Origin: Apirhabdus apintestini
GTDB taxonomy: Bacteria; Pseudomonadota; Gammaproteobacteria; Enterobacterales; Enterobacteriaceae
Reading direction: 5' to 3'
DNA: 64,000 nucleotides
Assembly: GCA_033977085.1 (NCBI GenBank)
Contig: CP138906.1
Coordinates: 4,387,670 to 4,451,669, forward strand
Part shown: positions 33,153 to 58,870 of the stretch, in pieces
Numbering within the stretch: position 1 is the stretch's first letter
How the letters are laid out: the number at the start of each line of letters is the position of its first letter
Translations under genes and position numbers: made by a program
The notes under the pieces: model-generated
The model's input: only the letters and a program-made list of their open reading frames with translations
Databases searched by the model: none
Told to the model about the DNA's origin: nothing

Positions 33153-34111
33153 AGAAAAACAAAACGCCGCTTGCCCTGATATCTCTCCTTGCTGATGGGG
33201 AGTTTCATTCTGGTGAGCAGTTAGGTGAATATTTAGGCATGAGCCGTGCGGCTGTAAATAAACATATTCAAACTCTGCGTGATTGGGGGCTGGATATTTT
33301 TACTGTTCCAGGCAAAGGCTATAGCCTGCCAGAGCCGATACAGTTATTACATGAAGAAAGCATTCAAGCCCAAATAAATAATGGCAGTGTGGCTGTCATA
33401 CCCGTCATTGATTCAACGAACCAGTATTTACTGGATAGACTCGATGCACTGAATTCTGGTGATGTGTGCATCGCCGAATATCAGCAGGCAGGACGAGGCC
33501 GACGCGGGCGCCATTGGTTTTCTCCATTTGGAGCAAATCTATATTTATCGATGTACTGGCGTTTGGAGCAAGGCCCAGCCGCTGCAATTGGTTTAAGTCT
33601 GGTAATCGGTATTGTTATGGCGGAGGTTTTACATGAACTCGGCGCGACGGATGTGAGAGTGAAATGGCCGAACGATTTATACCTCAGAGACAGAAAACTT
33701 GCAGGGATCCTGGTTGAACTTACGGGAAAAACTGGTGATGCCGCACAAATAGTGATAGGTGCAGGCATTAATCTGGCGATGCGCAGTGTGGCTGATGAGG
33801 TTGTTAAACAAGGATGGATTAACTTGCAAGAGGCGGGAGTTAATATCGACCGCAATCGTCTTGCCGTCTTATTAATACAGCGTCTGCGTGAGTCTCTCGG
33901 TATTTTTGAACGTGAAGGACTGATGTCTTTCCTTCCTCGGTGGGCTGAACTTGATAACTTTATTCACCGGCAGGTAAAGCTTATTATTGGTAATCGCGAA
34001 GTAATCGGTATATCGCGCGGGATAAATGAACAAGGCGCGCTGCTACTTGAACAAAATGGTGAAGTTACACCATGGGTAGGTGGAGAAATCTCTTTACGTC
34101 CGGCGGGTTAA
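33149..34111 (+). CDS. birA: Biotin-protein ligase / biotin operon repressor BirA
   Basis: BirA biotinylates AccB via biotinyl-AMP and, as a dimer with that adenylate, represses the bio operon. The frame is intact, 320 residues (E. coli 321), starting with GTG 33149 over the murB stop. The winged helix-turn-helix covers about 1-65 ([20 protein letters not shown]). The catalytic loop reads [14 protein letters not shown] near residue 115, with [10 protein letters not shown] and [21 protein letters not shown] short SH3-like C-terminal domain ends it. Keeping both domains suggests that biotin regulation survives. Confidence 0.96.
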   Translation: MKKNKTPLALISLLADGEFHSGEQLGEYLGMSRAAVNKHIQTLRDWGLDIFTVPGKGYSLPEPIQLLHEESIQAQINNGSVAVIPVIDSTNQYLLDRLDALNSGDVCIAEYQQAGRGRRGRHWFSPFGANLYLSMYWRLEQGPAAAIGLSLVIGIVMAEVLHELGATDVRVKWPNDLYLRDRKLAGILVELTGKTGDAAQIVIGAGINLAMRSVADEVVKQGWINLQEAGVNIDRNRLAVLLIQRLRESLGIFEREGLMSFLPRWAELDNFIHRQVKLIIGNREVIGISRGINEQGALLLEQNGEVTPWVGGEISLRPAG

Positions 34112-34122
34112 TTTCCTGATCA

Positions 34123-34147
34123 GGAGCCATGAATTGGCTCCATTTTG
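34123..34147. terminator. Terminator between convergent birA and coaA
   Basis: Hairpin GGAGCCA/TGGCTCC with a five-base loop (34123-34141), followed by a T run on the plus strand and preceded by A/T-rich bases on the other. It can serve birA; for coaA it lies just beyond the stop and may work in both directions. Confidence 0.72.
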
Positions 34148-34159
34148 AGTGAAATTTTT

Positions 34160-35109
34160 CTATTTACGTAAACGAACATGCTCAACGGCATGATTTGCGC
34201 TTTTGGTTAATATCAGGCTTGCCCGTTCGCGCGTAGGCAATATATTTTCCTTCAGATTTAGCCCGTTAATTTCATGCCATAGCTGTGTGGCCGTATTAAT
34301 CGCCTCTTTTTCAGTTAGTTTCGCATAGTTATGGAAGTAAGAATCGGGATCGGTAAAGGCACCTTCGCGAAATTTAAGGAAACGATTGATATACCAGTGC
34401 TCCAGGAGTTCTTCTGGAGCATCTACATATATTGAGAAATCCACAAAATCAGACACAAATACATGGTGGGGATCATGAGGATAATCCATTCCACTCTGCA
34501 ATACATTTAGCCCTTCCAGAATTAAAATATCGGGTTGAGAAACGGTTTTATCGCCGTCGGGTATTACGTCATAAATCAAGTGGGAATATACCGGTGCCGT
34601 AGCGGAAGGCGCGCCGGATTTTACATCAGAGACAAACTTAACCAGACGATGCATATCATAAGATAACGGGAAGCCTTTTTTCTTCATGAGTCCGCGTTCT
34701 TTTAATACGCTATTGGGATGTAAAAAACCGTCGGTAGTAATTAGCTCAACGCTGCGATGTTCAGGCCATCGGCTTAATAAGGCCTGCAAAACACGCGCTG
34801 TCGTGCTTTTCCCGACTGCAACGCTTCCTGCAATACTAATGATATAAGGAATGCGTTGCCCATCAGTTCCCGTGAATTGTTCCAAAACGGCCGGCGGCGC
34901 AAATTTGAGCTTATATAGAAATTTAGCAAACGCGAGAGCGGTAGATAGATTTCTGCTACTTCCTTAAGAGAAAGATCCTCATTAATCCCTTTTAATTGGG
35001 CTATATCTGCTTCCGTCAGTGTCATTGGGACGGTATTTCGTAGCGTGGCCCACTGACTGCGGTTAAACTTGAGATATGGCGTCATTACTGGTTGCTCTAA
35101 ATTGCCCAT
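34160..35109 (-). CDS. coaA: Pantothenate kinase CoaA, one frameshift in this sequence
   Basis: CoaA phosphorylates pantothenate, the first and rate-setting step of coenzyme A synthesis, inhibited by CoA. Start chosen at 35109 ([13 protein letters not shown]), which aligns with E. coli and gives exactly 316 residues once a missing G near 34889-34894 (CGGGCC read as CGGCC in the gene sense) is restored. The Walker A motif [18 protein letters not shown] and the substrate motifs [16 protein letters not shown] and [13 protein letters not shown] are in the long downstream part, which reads as 241 residues on its own. The gene is essential in E. coli unless another pantothenate kinase is present, so the break is suspect. 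Confidence 0.9.
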
Positions 35110-35503
35110 AATCATGCTTCCGCCTGCAATTCGGGAAGAAACAGACGCAGATTTGTAACACATTACGTCAGTTTATTTTTCACAATGGGCAGGAGAGTAT
35201 CACCAGATGCCAGCGATTAATAAGAAAAAATCGTGGTAGAGATTTTCACCGGATGGTTTTTATCCACCTACAATCTATTAAGGTTATTTCGCTTAAAACT
35301 GTTCTTCAGGTATACATCAATAATTTTGGCAATCCTGGGCGTGTAGCCAGAGGCTGCAGGGATATGCTGAAACATTGTGTTGTAATCGCACAAATTTCCA
35401 TCTGAAAAGCGTGTTTTTGAGCAAAATATCGCCATAGAGTTAATTTAAGCAATTTTCTTGTTGCAAGCTGGCGCAGCTATTCCTAGAATGCGCGCTACTT
35501 GAT
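35110..35503. promoter_or_regulatory. Divergent region between coaA and the tRNA cluster, with tRNA promoter
   Basis: About 390 bases without a gene. A promoter for the tRNA genes is clear: TTGCAA at 35461-35466, 17-base spacing, TAGAAT at 35484-35489, then a GC-rich discriminator GCGCGC, typical of stringently controlled stable-RNA promoters. The left part must hold the coaA promoter on the minus strand, which I could not place. Confidence 0.75.
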
Positions 35504-35579
<76 letters not shown>

Positions 35580-35589
35580 TCAAGTATCG

Positions 35590-35674
<85 letters not shown>

Positions 35675-36022
35675 TTTCTAACCTTACTTAAGGTTGTCGG
35701 GTTGCAGAGCTTTATAGCTCAGCGCCAGTGAGAAAAGAATAAATTCAATCTCGAAGACCACGATATAAGGAATTATTTTATTGTGGTAACCCAATAGATC
35801 ATCACGTTAGATGATTAAAGGAATGGATAAACCTCTTATGATGAAGTTCCAGTCAATGAGGTGAATTGTTAAAAGTAACACCCACTGTGGTTTCTAAATA
35901 GTTATCGCAGGCACTGTTTTAGCGGCGCGAATGCGCGGCGTTGAGACAACCGAAGCAGAACGGTTGACTCGAATACTTGAGAGTTTTTCTTCAGAAAGAA
36001 TCAGGTAGCCGGGTTTCAGGAT
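35675..36022. other. Long spacer between tRNA-Tyr and tRNA-Gly
   Basis: 348 bases, clearly longer than the matching E. coli spacer of roughly 120 bases. No tRNA or protein gene is seen. Short inverted repeats such as GCGGCGCGAATGCGCGGC near 35921 could fold. It would be removed during processing of the tRNA-tufB precursor, unless a second promoter lies here. Confidence 0.4.
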
Positions 36023-36097
<75 letters not shown>

Positions 36098-36103
36098 GGA
36101 TAT

Positions 36104-36179
36104 GCTGATATAGCTCAGTTGGTAGAGCGCACCCTTGGTAAGGGTGAGGTCGGCAGTTCTAATCTGCCTATCAGCACCA
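36104..36179 (+). tRNA. thrT: tRNA-Thr (GGT), odd T-loop
   Basis: 76-base tRNA with anticodon GGT and encoded CCA. The T-loop reads TTCTAAT where E. coli and nearly all tRNAs have TTCGAAT, putting U at position 57, normally a purine that stacks between the D and T loops. The rest matches E. coli thrT. Either a substitution error or an unusual tRNA. Confidence 0.94.
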
Positions 36180-36255
36180 CCTCTCTTACTTTTCCCTGTT
36201 TCTCTTCTGTTTCAGAATTCAACGATTTCAGGCATGAGCCTGGTTGATGTGGTGA

Positions 36256-37476
<1,221 letters not shown>

Positions 37477-37508
37477 TTGCCGATAATATTTGACGCAATG
37501 CACAAGGA

Positions 37509-37533
37509 AAGGGCATCATTTGATGCCCTTTTT
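37509..37533 (+). terminator. Rho-independent terminator of tufB
   Basis: Stem AAGGGCATCA with TGATGCCCTT, tiny loop, followed by five T, 32 bases after the tufB stop. Confidence 0.93.
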
Positions 37534-37705
37534 GTCCGCTTTCGATCCAGAACCTGGCTCATCAGTGATTTCTTTTACATAATCATTGCTGGGACAGGCT
37601 CTGAAGATAGCGCAATGCCGGCGTGTGTAAATACACATACCGGCCCGGTTGCTTCGCTTTAGGCGGGGTAAGATAGTTGTCTGGTTTATTGTTACAGGTT
37701 GATTT

Positions 37706-38089
37706 ATGAGTGCGAATACCGAAGCTCAGGGAAGCGGGCGCGGCTTGGATTTAGTTAAATGGCTGGTTGCTATTGTTTTACTGGTAGTCGCGGTGGTGGG
37801 TAACTTTTTATATCGCGATGTGTCATTGCCCCTTAGGGCGCTGGGCGTAGTTGTTTTATTTGTCGCAGCGGGCGGGATTCTAATGCTAACTCAGGCAGGC
37901 AAATCTACCGTTGCCTTTGCTCGTGAAGCGAAAACAGAAGTCCGTAAAGTCATTTGGCCGACTCGTCAGGAAACGCTGCACACTACGCTGATTGTGGCGG
38001 CCGTTACTGCTGTTATGTCATTGATTTTATGGGGGCTGGATGGAATTCTGGTCCGTCTGGTTTCCTTTATTACTGGCCTGAGGTTCTAA
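37706..38089 (+). CDS. secE: Preprotein translocase subunit SecE
   Basis: SecE clamps SecY in the SecYEG channel. The frame is intact at 127 residues, as in E. coli. Three membrane helices are visible (about 18-36, 44-62 and 93-112), with the essential conserved cytoplasmic segment [20 protein letters not shown] before the last helix. One base separates it from nusG, with which it is co-transcribed in E. coli. Confidence 0.96.
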
Positions 38090-38090
38090 G

Positions 38091-38636
38091 ATGTCTGAAG
38101 CCCCTAAAAAGCGCTGGTACGTCGTTCAGGCGTTTTCCGGTTTTGAAGGCCGCGTAGCAACCTCGCTGCGTGAGCATATCAAGTTGCACAATATGGAAGA
38201 GTTGTTTGGTGAGGTCATGGTTCCGACCGAAGAAGTGGTCGAAATCCGTGGCGGCCAGCGCCGCAAAAGTGAGCGTAAATTCTTCCCCGGGTACGTTCTG
38301 GTTCAGATGGTGATGAATGATGCCAGCTGGCACCTTGTACGCAGTGTGCCGCGCGTGATGGGTTTCATAGGCGGTACCTCCGATCGCCCAGCGCCGATCA
38401 GCGATAAAGAAGTCGATGCCATTATGAATCGGCTCCAGCAGGTGGGTGATAAACCACGTCCGAAAACGCTCTTTGAGCCGGGCGAAATGGTGCGTGTCAA
38501 TGATGGGCCGTTTGCCGACTTTAACGGTGTCGTTGAAGAAGTGGATTATGAGAAGAGTCGCCTGAAAGTGTCCGTTTCTATTTTTGGACGAGCGACGCCG
38601 GTAGAGCTGGACTTTAGCCAGGTCGAGAAAGCGTAA
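38091..38636 (+). CDS. nusG: Transcription termination/antitermination protein NusG
   Basis: NusG binds the RNA polymerase clamp through its NGN domain and Rho or ribosomal protein S10 through its KOW domain. The frame is intact at 181 residues, as in E. coli. [21 protein letters not shown] to about 120; [23 protein letters not shown] from about 126. It is the paralogue of rfaH at 9884-10372. A terminator follows before rplK. Confidence 0.97.
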
Positions 38637-38658
38637 TTCGCCTTTTTGACCTTGCAGG

Positions 38659-38697
38659 GGGCGCGAGATTGGAATACAATTTCGCGCCTTTTGTTTT
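38659..38697 (+). terminator. Terminator between nusG and rplK
   Basis: Hairpin GGCGCGAGATTG/CAATTTCGCGCC with a five-base loop, one G-T type mismatch, then a T-rich tail. The rplKAJL-rpoBC promoter must lie between this and 38776. Confidence 0.85.
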
Positions 38698-38722
38698 TCA
38701 TGCATTAGTCGTGAAAAGTTGA

Positions 38723-39912
<1,190 letters not shown>

Positions 39913-40050
39913 GTTTAGTCTTTACGTGAGGGAGGATTTGTCTACAATCTTTCCCCACGATCTTTACCTTGCGCCATGATATGTACTGAAGGCTTGATGC
40001 TTTTCTCAGGGCAGTATTTGCTAATAAGCGCGGGTAAACAGTATTTTCGG

Positions 40051-40140
40051 TTGGAGCCTGGCCTTATCCAGGCCTCCGTCCAAGACCGCAGGTGGTTCAT
40101 TGAACCTTAATCTCCTGCGTAGACGGTGACAGAACCTGAA
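40051..40140 (+). promoter_or_regulatory. L10 leader (rplJL autoregulatory element)
   Basis: The 346-base rplA-rplJ interval contains a segment very like the E. coli rplJ leader, GGAGCCTGGCC...CCAGGCCTCCGTC then AGACCGCAGG...CCTGCGTAGACGGTGACAG, given here in pieces. In E. coli the L10-(L12)4 complex binds this fold and represses translation of rplJL. The folding core is conserved, so feedback control is probably kept. The rplJ promoter should lie upstream, around 39920-40020. Confidence 0.85.
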
Positions 40141-40258
40141 GAGTATTTTTATAATCTTTACTGGATTCTGCTCACCGTATTTCGACGCTTTGTGGTTTAG
40201 GCCCAAAGTAGAAGTGAGTTCGGGAGTCATCCCGGCTAAAAATCCAGGAGCAAAGCTA

Positions 40259-40756
40259 ATGGCTTTAAATCTTCAAGACAAACAAGCAATTGTTGCTGAA
40301 GTCAGCGAAGTAGCCAAAGGCGCGCTGTCTGCAGTCGTTGCGGATTCTCGTGGCGTTACTGTAGATAAAATGACTGAACTGCGTAAAGCAGGTCGTGAAG
40401 CTGGCGTATATATGCGTGTTGTTCGTAACACTCTGCTGCGCCGCGTTGTTGAAGGTACTCCTTTCGAGTGCCTGAAAGACACGTTTGTTGGTCCGACCCT
40501 GATTGCATACTCTATGGAACACCCGGGCGCTGCTGCTCGTTTGTTCAAAGAGTTCGCGAAAGCGAATGCAAACTTTGAGGTCAAAGCTGCAGCCTTTGAA
40601 GGTGAGCTGATCCCGGCGTCTCAGATCGACCGCCTGGCAACTCTGCCGACTTACGAAGAAGCACTGGCACGCCTGATGTCGACCATGAAAGAAGCCGCTG
40701 CCGGCAAACTGGTTCGTACTCTGGCTGCTGTTCGCGATGCGAAAGAAGCTGCATAA
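40259..40756 (+). CDS. rplJ: 50S ribosomal protein L10
   Basis: L10 anchors the L7/L12 stalk on 23S rRNA and is the translational repressor of rplJL. The frame is intact at 165 residues, as in E. coli, from ATG 40259 with AGGAG at 40246-40250. The rRNA-binding domain ([20 protein letters not shown]) and the C-terminal helix that binds L7/L12 dimers ([19 protein letters not shown]) are present. An intact AGCTGA at about 40610 shows that this hotspot motif is not always altered. Confidence 0.97.
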   Translation: MALNLQDKQAIVAEVSEVAKGALSAVVADSRGVTVDKMTELRKAGREAGVYMRVVRNTLLRRVVEGTPFECLKDTFVGPTLIAYSMEHPGAAARLFKEFAKANANFEVKAAAFEGELIPASQIDRLATLPTYEEALARLMSTMKEAAAGKLVRTLAAVRDAKEAA

Positions 40757-40822
40757 TTGCACTTTTCTTTGCAGCGTGCGCGCTAACGTATAAACTTTAT
40801 TCTGATTTTCAGGAACAATTAA

Positions 40823-41191
<369 letters not shown>

Positions 41192-41506
41192 GTCAGTACT
41201 TCCGCTTACAGCCTGAGCAATCAGGCTGATGGCTGGTGACTTTTGGGTCACCAGCCTTTTGCGCTGTACGGTGCTAGCGGCGTTTCACACTGTTTGGCTG
41301 CTGGTTTCCGAACAATGTTTGTTTCTATCGACGACTTAATATACTGCGACAGCACCGCGCTGTGTAAATCGCAATGAAATGATTTAAGAGTGATAGAAAC
41401 AAGCATTGCGGGAAATAGTTCATTTCCCGGTCAACAAAATGGTGTTGCATAAACTGTCTTTTCAATGGGCAGAGTGGGTCGACTTGTCAGCGAGTCGAGG
41501 AACCCT
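41192..41506 (+). promoter_or_regulatory. rplL-rpoB intercistronic region with attenuator hairpin
   Basis: About 315 bases. A strong hairpin GGCTGGTGAC/GTCACCAGCC with a short loop and four T at 41231-41260 corresponds to the partial terminator that in E. coli lets only a fraction of transcripts enter rpoBC. The rest, to the rpoB start, holds no gene. Confidence 0.85.
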
Positions 41507-45534
<4,028 letters not shown>

Positions 45535-45568
45535 TTCTCGCTCAAACAGGTCACCGTCGTCGGGGTAA

Positions 45569-49834
<4,266 letters not shown>

Positions 49835-49864
49835 CTCTCTACTGGTTGTCACGCTATAAAATTA

Positions 49865-49891
49865 AAAACCGCGCTCCGGCGCGGTTTTTTA
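49865..49891 (+). terminator. Rho-independent terminator of rpoBC
   Basis: Stem AAACCGCGC/GCGCGGTTT with a short loop and T run, about 30 bases after the corrected rpoC stop. Confidence 0.93.
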
Positions 49892-50435
49892 TTGTCATCC
49901 CTAAACCTCCTCCCGGAGAGGTGGCGATCGTTCATGTGGGACTTTGCCCGTAGCATGCTCATGCTAAAAACTGCCCCGGTTTGTTACCCGCAAATCAAGG
50001 GAGTAAATAGCATGAGCAGATATGAATCCGCCTCACACGTATTCTGTTGCTGTCAGTATCACCTCGTCTGGACAGCGAAGTACAGGTACAAAACCCTCAA
50101 AGGTAATCCTGGTAAAGAGCTTTACCGGAGTATCTACATCTACTGCCATATGAAGAAATGCACGGTGGCAGAACTGAATGTGCAGATAGCTCATGTGCAT
50201 CTGGTTGTAAGGAGCCCGCTGAGTGTGAGCGTTTCGGAACTAATGGGTTTTGTGAAAGGGCGAACAGCGATAAGGGTATTCGCGAAGTTTCCGTATCTGA
50301 GAAAACAGAAACAGTGGGATAACCCCTTTTGGCAAAGGATAACTTTGTAGATTCAGCAGGTGCAAACGAAGAGATAATTGTTACCAACGGTGCAAAACTG
50401 ATCCACCCCAGCGGTTGAAAACTGATCCAGGGTTA

Positions 50436-52264
<1,829 letters not shown>

Positions 52265-52675
52265 GCAAGGTGGATCAATATTAGACCGTTGGTGGTGACG
52301 GTAAGTGGATCACTTTTTACCCGTTGTTGACAATAATACGCAGAAATGTGCGTTATCAGGACAAGGTAGCGAAAGAAGAAGCAGAACGTCAGATGCAGCC
52401 AGGTCTGGAATGTTAGAGCTTATGCCCCCTTTTAGGGTGCAGTGTCAAAACCACCTGCTATGCAGGTGGATTATTTATGGCTAGTGCTTACTGATATTAA
52501 TTGGTCGGGAAAATGCGCAGCGGCGCGGCGGCAACATATCCAGTGCTATTAATTATCTTTACTCCATTTAGTCTGTCTCAATCAAAAAGCTTTTTGTGCA
52601 GAGCGGAGCATGAAAGATAAATCCAGGTCTCGCCCGGGTTAACCTTCTTTAATAGAAGATCATAGGGCTTAACGT

Positions 52676-55214
<2,539 letters not shown>

Positions 55215-55305
55215 TCATTCCAAAGGTGAAGGACGTGGCTTATCAGACGACGGATGAAGCAAGAGGAGATCGCCAGAAAGGCGATACAGCAGCAGTGTGA
55301 CTCTT

Positions 55306-55397
55306 GTTCCCTTCGCGGGTATTAACCCGATCAGGTTCCGCGGATCCCGAATTAACGGTCTCAGCCTGCGTTTTCACAAACGCTGGGCACTCCGACA
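55306..55397 (-). promoter_or_regulatory. TPP riboswitch (thi-box) upstream of thiC
   Basis: On the minus strand the thi-box core is clear: GGAGTGCC, GGCTGAGACCG, GAACCTGATC, GGTTAATACC and GCGAAGGGAAC in the expected order. It lies about 95 bases before the thiC ATG. A hairpin ATCGCC/GGCGAT (55269-55286) between aptamer and start may be part of the switching platform. Thiamine pyrophosphate should lower thiC-thiE expression. Confidence 0.93.
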
Positions 55398-55456
55398 AGA
55401 AAAATCCCCTCCGAAGAGGGGCAATAGATGTAAATTACTCGTTAACGATTAAGAAC

Positions 55457-55954
55457 TCAAGCCGGCCGCGCGATGTTGTCTTCGCTGCTGGCCTTCAGGT
55501 CATTATTCAGCACGAGTACGATTAGCTTATCTTCCAGAGCGAACCGCGCCGCCAGCGCTTCGCCTAATTCAGACAGCACCGGCTGAAGAGCGTGAAAATT
55601 ATCGTAGCCAATAACAGTTTCGAGATGTGTATCATAGTAATTCATGATTTGCTGAGTATTGGCCTCAAGTTGCGGCCAAATTTTACAGACGGTGGCCAGC
55701 GGTTTTTTGCCTTCCATTTCATGGATAATGCGTTCATAAATAGTGAAATGGCCGGTTGAAAGATAATCTACCAGTCCCTGGCAGAAATCATCGAGCGCTT
55801 TTTCATCCAGTGCAGCAATGCCGCTTTTGCCTGGAGTGAGGCCCGCCAGGTTGTAATAAGCGACTAACAACTGCTTTCGCGCGAGCAACCAGCGATTAAT
55901 AAACGCATTGCCATCGCCAACGCGCGCCTTCAGGTTCTTAAGTTGGTTAAGCAT
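55457..55954 (-). CDS. rsd: Regulator of sigma D, Rsd
   Basis: Rsd binds sigma-70 and holds it away from core polymerase in stationary phase; it also affects SpoT in E. coli. The frame is intact at 165 residues (E. coli 158). Conserved features include LLVAYYNLAGLTPGK, EKALDDFCQGLVDYLSTGHFTIYERI and the core IWPQLEANTQQIMNYYD, followed by RFALEDKLIVLVLN. A small hairpin (TCCCCTCC/GAGGGG, near 55405-55422) after its stop may end its transcript. Divergent from nudC. Confidence 0.95.
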   Translation of the reverse strand: MLNQLKNLKARVGDGNAFINRWLLARKQLLVAYYNLAGLTPGKSGIAALDEKALDDFCQGLVDYLSTGHFTIYERIIHEMEGKKPLATVCKIWPQLEANTQQIMNYYDTHLETVIGYDNFHALQPVLSELGEALAARFALEDKLIVLVLNNDLKASSEDNIARPA

Positions 55955-56054
55955 AGTTGACTCCGTGGGTGAAAGGATAAAACGACAGATTGATCTAATT
56001 GTGTAACTTTAATGTTAATAAGTTGCCAGCAATGTAGAGGTCTTACAAGAGGTT

Positions 56055-56831
56055 ATGGAACAAATATCAGAAAAAACGGCTCGCGGCTGGTGGATAGTCA
56101 GTCATCAGCAAAAAATATGGTTGCCTGGCGGGGACTTACCTTATGGCGAAGCGAAACAGTTTGAGCTGGCAGATTACCCCGCAATGCTCATTGGTCACTG
56201 GCAGCACGAGCCTGTATGGTTGATAGAGCGACAGCAGCCGCAGGAGATGGGATCTTTGCGTCAGTTATTAGACGGCGATAGCGGCCTGTTTCAACTTGCC
56301 GGGCGCGGTGTGCAGCTTGCAGAGTTCCGACGCTCTCATGTCTTCTGTGGATATTGCGGTCATAAAATGCGCCCCAGTGCCGAGGAATGGGCCATGTTAT
56401 GCGATAGTTGCCATCAGCGTTATTACCCGCAAATCGCTCCCTGCATTATTGTGGCTATTCGTCGCGAAGATAAAATTTTACTGGCGCGCCATAATCGACA
56501 CAATAAAAGCCCGCTCTATACCGTGCTGGCTGGTTTCGTTGAACCTGGTGAAACGTTAGAACAAACCGTTGCGCGGGAAGTTATGGAAGAGAGTGGTATC
56601 CGGATAACCAACCTGCGCTACGTTTCATCTCAGCCCTGGCCATTTCCTCATTCACTGATGGCGGCATATATGGCTGACTACGAAAGCGGTAAACTCACGA
56701 TAGATCCCCATGAATTGATGGATGCCGGTTGGTATCGTTATGATGAGTTACCGCTGTTGCCACCGCCGGGAACCATCGCGCGCCGGCTTATTGAAGATAC
56801 CGTCGCACTGTGTCGGGCAGAATATGAGTAG
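56055..56831 (+). CDS. nudC: NAD+ diphosphatase / RNA deNADding enzyme NudC
   Basis: NudC hydrolyses NAD(H) and removes NAD caps from RNA. The frame is intact at 258 residues (E. coli 257). The zinc ribbon uses Cys98, Cys101, Cys116 and Cys119 (CGYC...CDSC). The Nudix box [20 protein letters not shown] begins near residue 160, and the NudC-specific [11 protein letters not shown] follows near 195. It precedes hemE as in E. coli. Confidence 0.96.
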   Translation: MEQISEKTARGWWIVSHQQKIWLPGGDLPYGEAKQFELADYPAMLIGHWQHEPVWLIERQQPQEMGSLRQLLDGDSGLFQLAGRGVQLAEFRRSHVFCGYCGHKMRPSAEEWAMLCDSCHQRYYPQIAPCIIVAIRREDKILLARHNRHNKSPLYTVLAGFVEPGETLEQTVAREVMEESGIRITNLRYVSSQPWPFPHSLMAAYMADYESGKLTIDPHELMDAGWYRYDELPLLPPPGTIARRLIEDTVALCRAEYE

Positions 56832-56940
56832 TCGTCTCTTTCTTTTATTCTCCCGCGCGATTTATTCGTCACTGCGCGGCGCTGCAACAGGCATAAGTTT
56901 ATGTATACACTGGCGTCTCTGCCGCTGAAGGAAATGTAAA

Positions 56941-58003
56941 ATGAGCGAATTAAAAAACGATCGGTATTTGCGCGCGCTGTTGCGCCAGCCGGTAGATGTG
57001 ACGCCAGTGTGGATGATGAGACAGGCCGGACGTTATTTACCGGAATATAAAGCGACTCGCGCGCAGGCAGGCGATTTTATGTCGTTGTGCAAAAATGCGG
57101 AACTGGCCTGTGAAGTCACATTACAGCCACTGCGTCGGTATGCGCTGGATGCGGCCATCCTCTTTTCCGATATTTTAACCATCCCAGATGCGATGGGGCT
57201 GGGGCTATATTTTGAAGCGGGGAAGGGCCGCGCTTTACATCACCGATAAAGAATAAAGCAGATATTGAGAAACTTCCTGTCCCCGATCCTGAGCAGGAGT
57301 TGGGGTATGTCATGAACGCGGTGCGCACAATTCGCCGGGAACTGCATGGCGAAGTGCCGCTGATTGGTTTTTCCGGCAGCCCGTGGACGCTGGCAACATA
57401 TATGGTGGAAGGCGGAAGCAGTAAAGCATTTACCGTCATTAAGAAAATGATGTATGCCGATCCTGCGGCGCTACATTTGTTACTTGATAAGCTGGCGCAG
57501 AGCGTCACGCTGTATCTGAACGCGCAAATCCGTGCGGGCGCGCAGTCTGTGATGATTTTTGATACCGGGGCGGCGTGCTGACAGGGCGCGATTATCGGCA
57601 GTTCTCGCTGTACTATATGCATAAAATAGTAGACGGTCTGTTAAGAGAGTACGATGGCAAGCGCGTTCCCGTTACGCTCTTCACAAAAGGAGGCGGGCAG
57701 TGGCTTGAGGCAATGGCTGAAACCGGCTGCGATGCGCTTGGCCTGGACTGGGCTACCGATATTGCCGATGCGCGGCGCCGGGTCGGGGATAAAGTTGCGC
57801 TGCAGGGTAATATGGACCCTTCAATGCTATACGCGACGCCTGCGCGAATCGAAGAAGAAGTGGCGGCAATCCTGGCTGGATTTGGCCATGGAGAAGGTCA
57901 TGTTTTTAATCTGGGTCACGGTATCCACCAGGATGTGTCGCCAGAGCACGCCGGTGCTTTTGTTGACGCGGTGCATCGTCTCTCTGCCCCGTGGCACCAA
58001 TAA
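56941..58003 (+). pseudogene. hemE: Uroporphyrinogen decarboxylase HemE, two frameshifts
   Basis: HemE decarboxylates uroporphyrinogen III to coproporphyrinogen III in haem synthesis. The N-terminal signature [15 protein letters not shown] is intact, as is [17 protein letters not shown] in the middle. Breaks: G4 for G5 at 57219-57222 (after YFEAG) and CCGG for CCTGG at 57565-57568 (Dcm site; FDTWGG expected). The last part with [13 protein letters not shown] is normal. Corrected length 354 residues, exactly E. coli. hemG nearby is intact, which argues that the pathway is still used and the breaks are error. Confidence 0.9.
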
Positions 58004-58012
58004 GGAATCATG

Positions 58013-58683
58013 ATGGATCTTGCAGCGCTGCGCGCTCAGCAGATTGAACTGGCCTCGTCGGTTATTCGTGAAGATTGCCTGAATGACGCGCCCCTGCGGC
58101 TTATCGGCGGCGCGGACGTGGGATTTGAGCAAGGGGAGATATTACCCGTGCGGCGATGGTACTTTTAACCTATCCCTCGCTGGAGCTGGTTGAGTATCAG
58201 GTGGCGCGCATTGCCACGACAATGCCCTACATCCCCGGCTTTCTCTCGTTTCGTGAATTTCCCGCGCTGCAGGCGGCGTGGGATTTGTTATCCCAAAAAC
58301 CTGATTTGCTATTCGTCGATGGTCACGGTATTTCCCATCCGCGGCGCCTCGGCGTGGCCAGCCATTTTGGTTTGTTAATGGACGTGCCCACTATTGGGGT
58401 AGCAAAAAAGCGGCTGTGCGGGCGCGTGGAAGACCTCTCGCAGGAGCCTGGCGCTATTGCGCCATTAATGGATAAAGGCGAACAATTGGCCTGGGTCTGG
58501 CGCAGTAAAGTGCGCTGTAACCCTTTGTTTATTTCAACCGGTCATCGGGTCGGTTTGGACAGCGCTCTTGCGCTGGTGCAGAACTGTACGCGCGGCTATC
58601 GCCTTCCTGAACCGACGCGCTGGGCAGACGCCGTTGCATCGCGCCGGCCGGCGTTTATTCGCTGGCAGGAAATACAGCGATAA
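58013..58683 (+). pseudogene. nfi: Endonuclease V (Nfi), one frameshift
   Basis: Endonuclease V nicks DNA one base 3' of deaminated bases such as hypoxanthine. ATG 58013 (second of ATGATG, chosen by alignment with E. coli) begins [19 protein letters not shown]4 at 58133-58136 stands for G5, just after the catalytic Asp of [10 protein letters not shown]; the rest, with the [11 protein letters not shown] wedge and [16 protein letters not shown]sp block, is unbroken. Corrected length 223 residues, as in E. coli. It follows hemE by 9 bases. Confidence 0.9.
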
Positions 58684-58870
58684 TTCAGGTACACTGCCGC
58701 CGGGCTGTCAGGGACAGCCGTACAGGCCACGCTTAAGAAAGGGCCCTGGGGCACGGTGCAAAAGCCTGTCAGCGTGCGGCGATGAAAAGTGGCTTCATCT
58801 ATATTTGCTGTCCGTATTGTCCACGGCCAGCGCGGCAGCCGCGACGCTAACTTAATTCAGAGATAGAGAT

